Of a DNA stretch of 64,000 nt, positions 62,718-64,000 are shown in pieces. The notes beneath the pieces were generated by a model that was given only the letters and a program-made list of their open reading frames with translations, ran no database searches and was not told where the DNA came from. Source of the DNA: Liolophura sinensis (taxonomy: Eukaryota; Mollusca; Polyplacophora; Chitonida; Chitonidae); contig NC_088297.1 in NCBI RefSeq assembly GCF_032854445.1, forward strand, positions 20,221,127-20,285,126, given 5' to 3'. Both the position numbers and the translations under genes were made by a program. Each line of letters opens with the position of its first letter. Position 1 is the first letter of the stretch.

Positions 62718-64000
62718 CTGTGCAAAAACAGAACCAGAATTAAAAAATCAACTTTTGGAGGCAGTTTAATGTTCAGCAGAACGATGTACCATGGCAGGAT
62801 TAGACTACATGTATATACATCTATACATTAGGAAAGCCTTAGGAGTTCTTTATGACAAAACTACTGTAATTGGTATTCACACTACTGGTGCCATGGAAGA
62901 CAAAAAAGTTAAAGATGGGATATTACACATATTTTTTTTACATTATTGCATACAATTTTCTAAAAAATTAAATGCAAACTTTCAGTGTTGCACACATGCC
63001 TACTGAGGCAAAAACTTTTCACTTAGATCAAAATGTAAAATACCACTTAGGCCTAAATGTTTCTTTTTGGAAACCAAAAACTACAAACGCCCAACAAGTG
63101 TAATTTTAAGTTATACGTATCAGAAGTTAGGGTTGAGGAGATAACTGCATTCTTCTGTGTCTGTACAACAACAATACACAACCCACTGAAGTTTAACATT
63201 TGGAGTTTTAACATCTGAAGTTTTAACATTTGACATAAGTTACTGTGTGGAATCAACCTCTGGAACTTAAGTACCTGATTTCTTGCATAGGGTAGAGGCC
63301 TAGGTTACATATGTTGTTCCAATAACCACACACCCACACTCGCTGCGATATGGCTGAAATACTGCCGAGGTAGCAATCATTCATTCATTCATTCATTCAT
63401 TCAGACTTAAATGAGGGGTGATTAGAGTAGAAGTAATGACATTAACAAATATATCAAAAGTAAATCTTCTTCGGTCATATGGCTTTAAATATTATGCCCG
63501 CCTATAAATGTAAAATTAAATGTAAAATGCAAAATCACAAAAGATTTCATAATCAGGGGAGAAATCAAGAAAAATGAGTTTGGTGGTAAAGCTAAAATGC
63601 CCTGCCACAATGAATCAATGAAAGTGAAACATTCATTTACCATACTTATCTCACTTTCTTATATGCATTTGGTCTTATTTTATTGCGTAACAGTATTTAT
63701 TTGACCACCGTAGGGTTATTGCGGCGTGGGTGAAATAGAAGGGCTTCCTGGCTTCTAACCCTCAGGCTATTTATGTTTATTCTGGGATACAACGTCTCAT
63801 TAGTCATATTGTATCTCGGGTCCATGACCTCAGAAAGAAGAGCAGACATTGACCTCACTCGTCACAGATCTAACATCCGTTGTTCATGCAATTGCTGATT
63901 TTCACCTTATGATAGGCCTCCATATGTAGGTATTTATTTCTTTGGAAGAGGTTGGATGATAAATACGAAAGAACTTCACACTGGCTTGCTAAAACAACAG
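62718..64000 (-). other. TUBE1 intron running off the right edge
   Basis: The next upstream TUBE1 exon should end just before the GG of the GGGTGSG loop (an SMGG-type sequence). No minus-strand sequence of that kind with a donor was found here, so it lies beyond 64000. The stretch contains a SINE C tail at 63340-63402 and no other recognisable element. Confidence 0.6.
63340..63402 (+). mobile_element. SINE C tail
   Basis: ACACTCGCTGCGATATGGCT, GAAATACTGCCGAGGTAGC and a tail of ATTC units. A third SINE type with a related 3' end; the 5' part is not clear. Confidence 0.7.

Noticed and set aside
62718-64000. Search for the next TUBE1 exon (SMGG block)
   Set aside because: No minus-strand sequence with a matching donor and this motif; it must lie beyond the edge.

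Overview
The window is nuclear DNA from an animal. Genes have many short exons with GT/AG introns, there is a dense load of tRNA-derived SINEs, MITE-like elements and minisatellites, and intergenic sequence is A+T-rich. The two recognisable genes are deeply conserved animal genes. The SINE-like repeats (tails such as TTGAGTACGGCGTAAAACAC followed by AAATA, CACT or ATTC runs) and the many TACATGTA words look to me like a mollusc or another lophotrochozoan. That assignment is inference from recall of repeat style, not a search result.

Layout. 1-21883: no coding exon recognised, probably a large EXT1 intron. It holds dispersed MITE and SINE copies and, at 19862-21064, an array of about 47 units of 25 bp. 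21884-48169 (+): the last seven coding exons of an EXT1 (exostosin-1) orthologue, 429 complete codons ending in TAG. The upstream exons, with the N-terminal anchor and most of the GT47 domain, lie outside the window. A 15 kb intron (22086-37235) carries a 21-bp minisatellite array at 25085-26760. 48170-about 50475: probable EXT1 3' UTR. About 50480-54871: intergenic space between convergent genes, with a 580-bp foldback element flanked by TTAA. 54872-62717 (-): the last seven coding exons of TUBE1 (epsilon-tubulin), 334 complete codons ending in TGA, with the 5' exons beyond the right edge. 62718-64000: TUBE1 intron.

The two genes are convergent (tail to tail) and have unrelated jobs. EXT1 is a Golgi heparan-sulfate polymerase. 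Epsilon-tubulin is a centriole and basal-body tubulin. Every exon joint I propose keeps the reading frame and has a GT donor and an AG acceptor.

The most unusual features are: a local triplication of the 3' part of an EXT1 exon with its donor site, one copy intact and one dead; two foldback elements of about 580 bp whose arms recur in four copies; nested SINE insertions with readable target-site duplications; three SINE families ending in related tails; a minisatellite that appears to have grown out of a SINE; and arrays that leave long reading frames open without being genes. I found no CRISPR, operon or defence-type system, and none is expected in such DNA.
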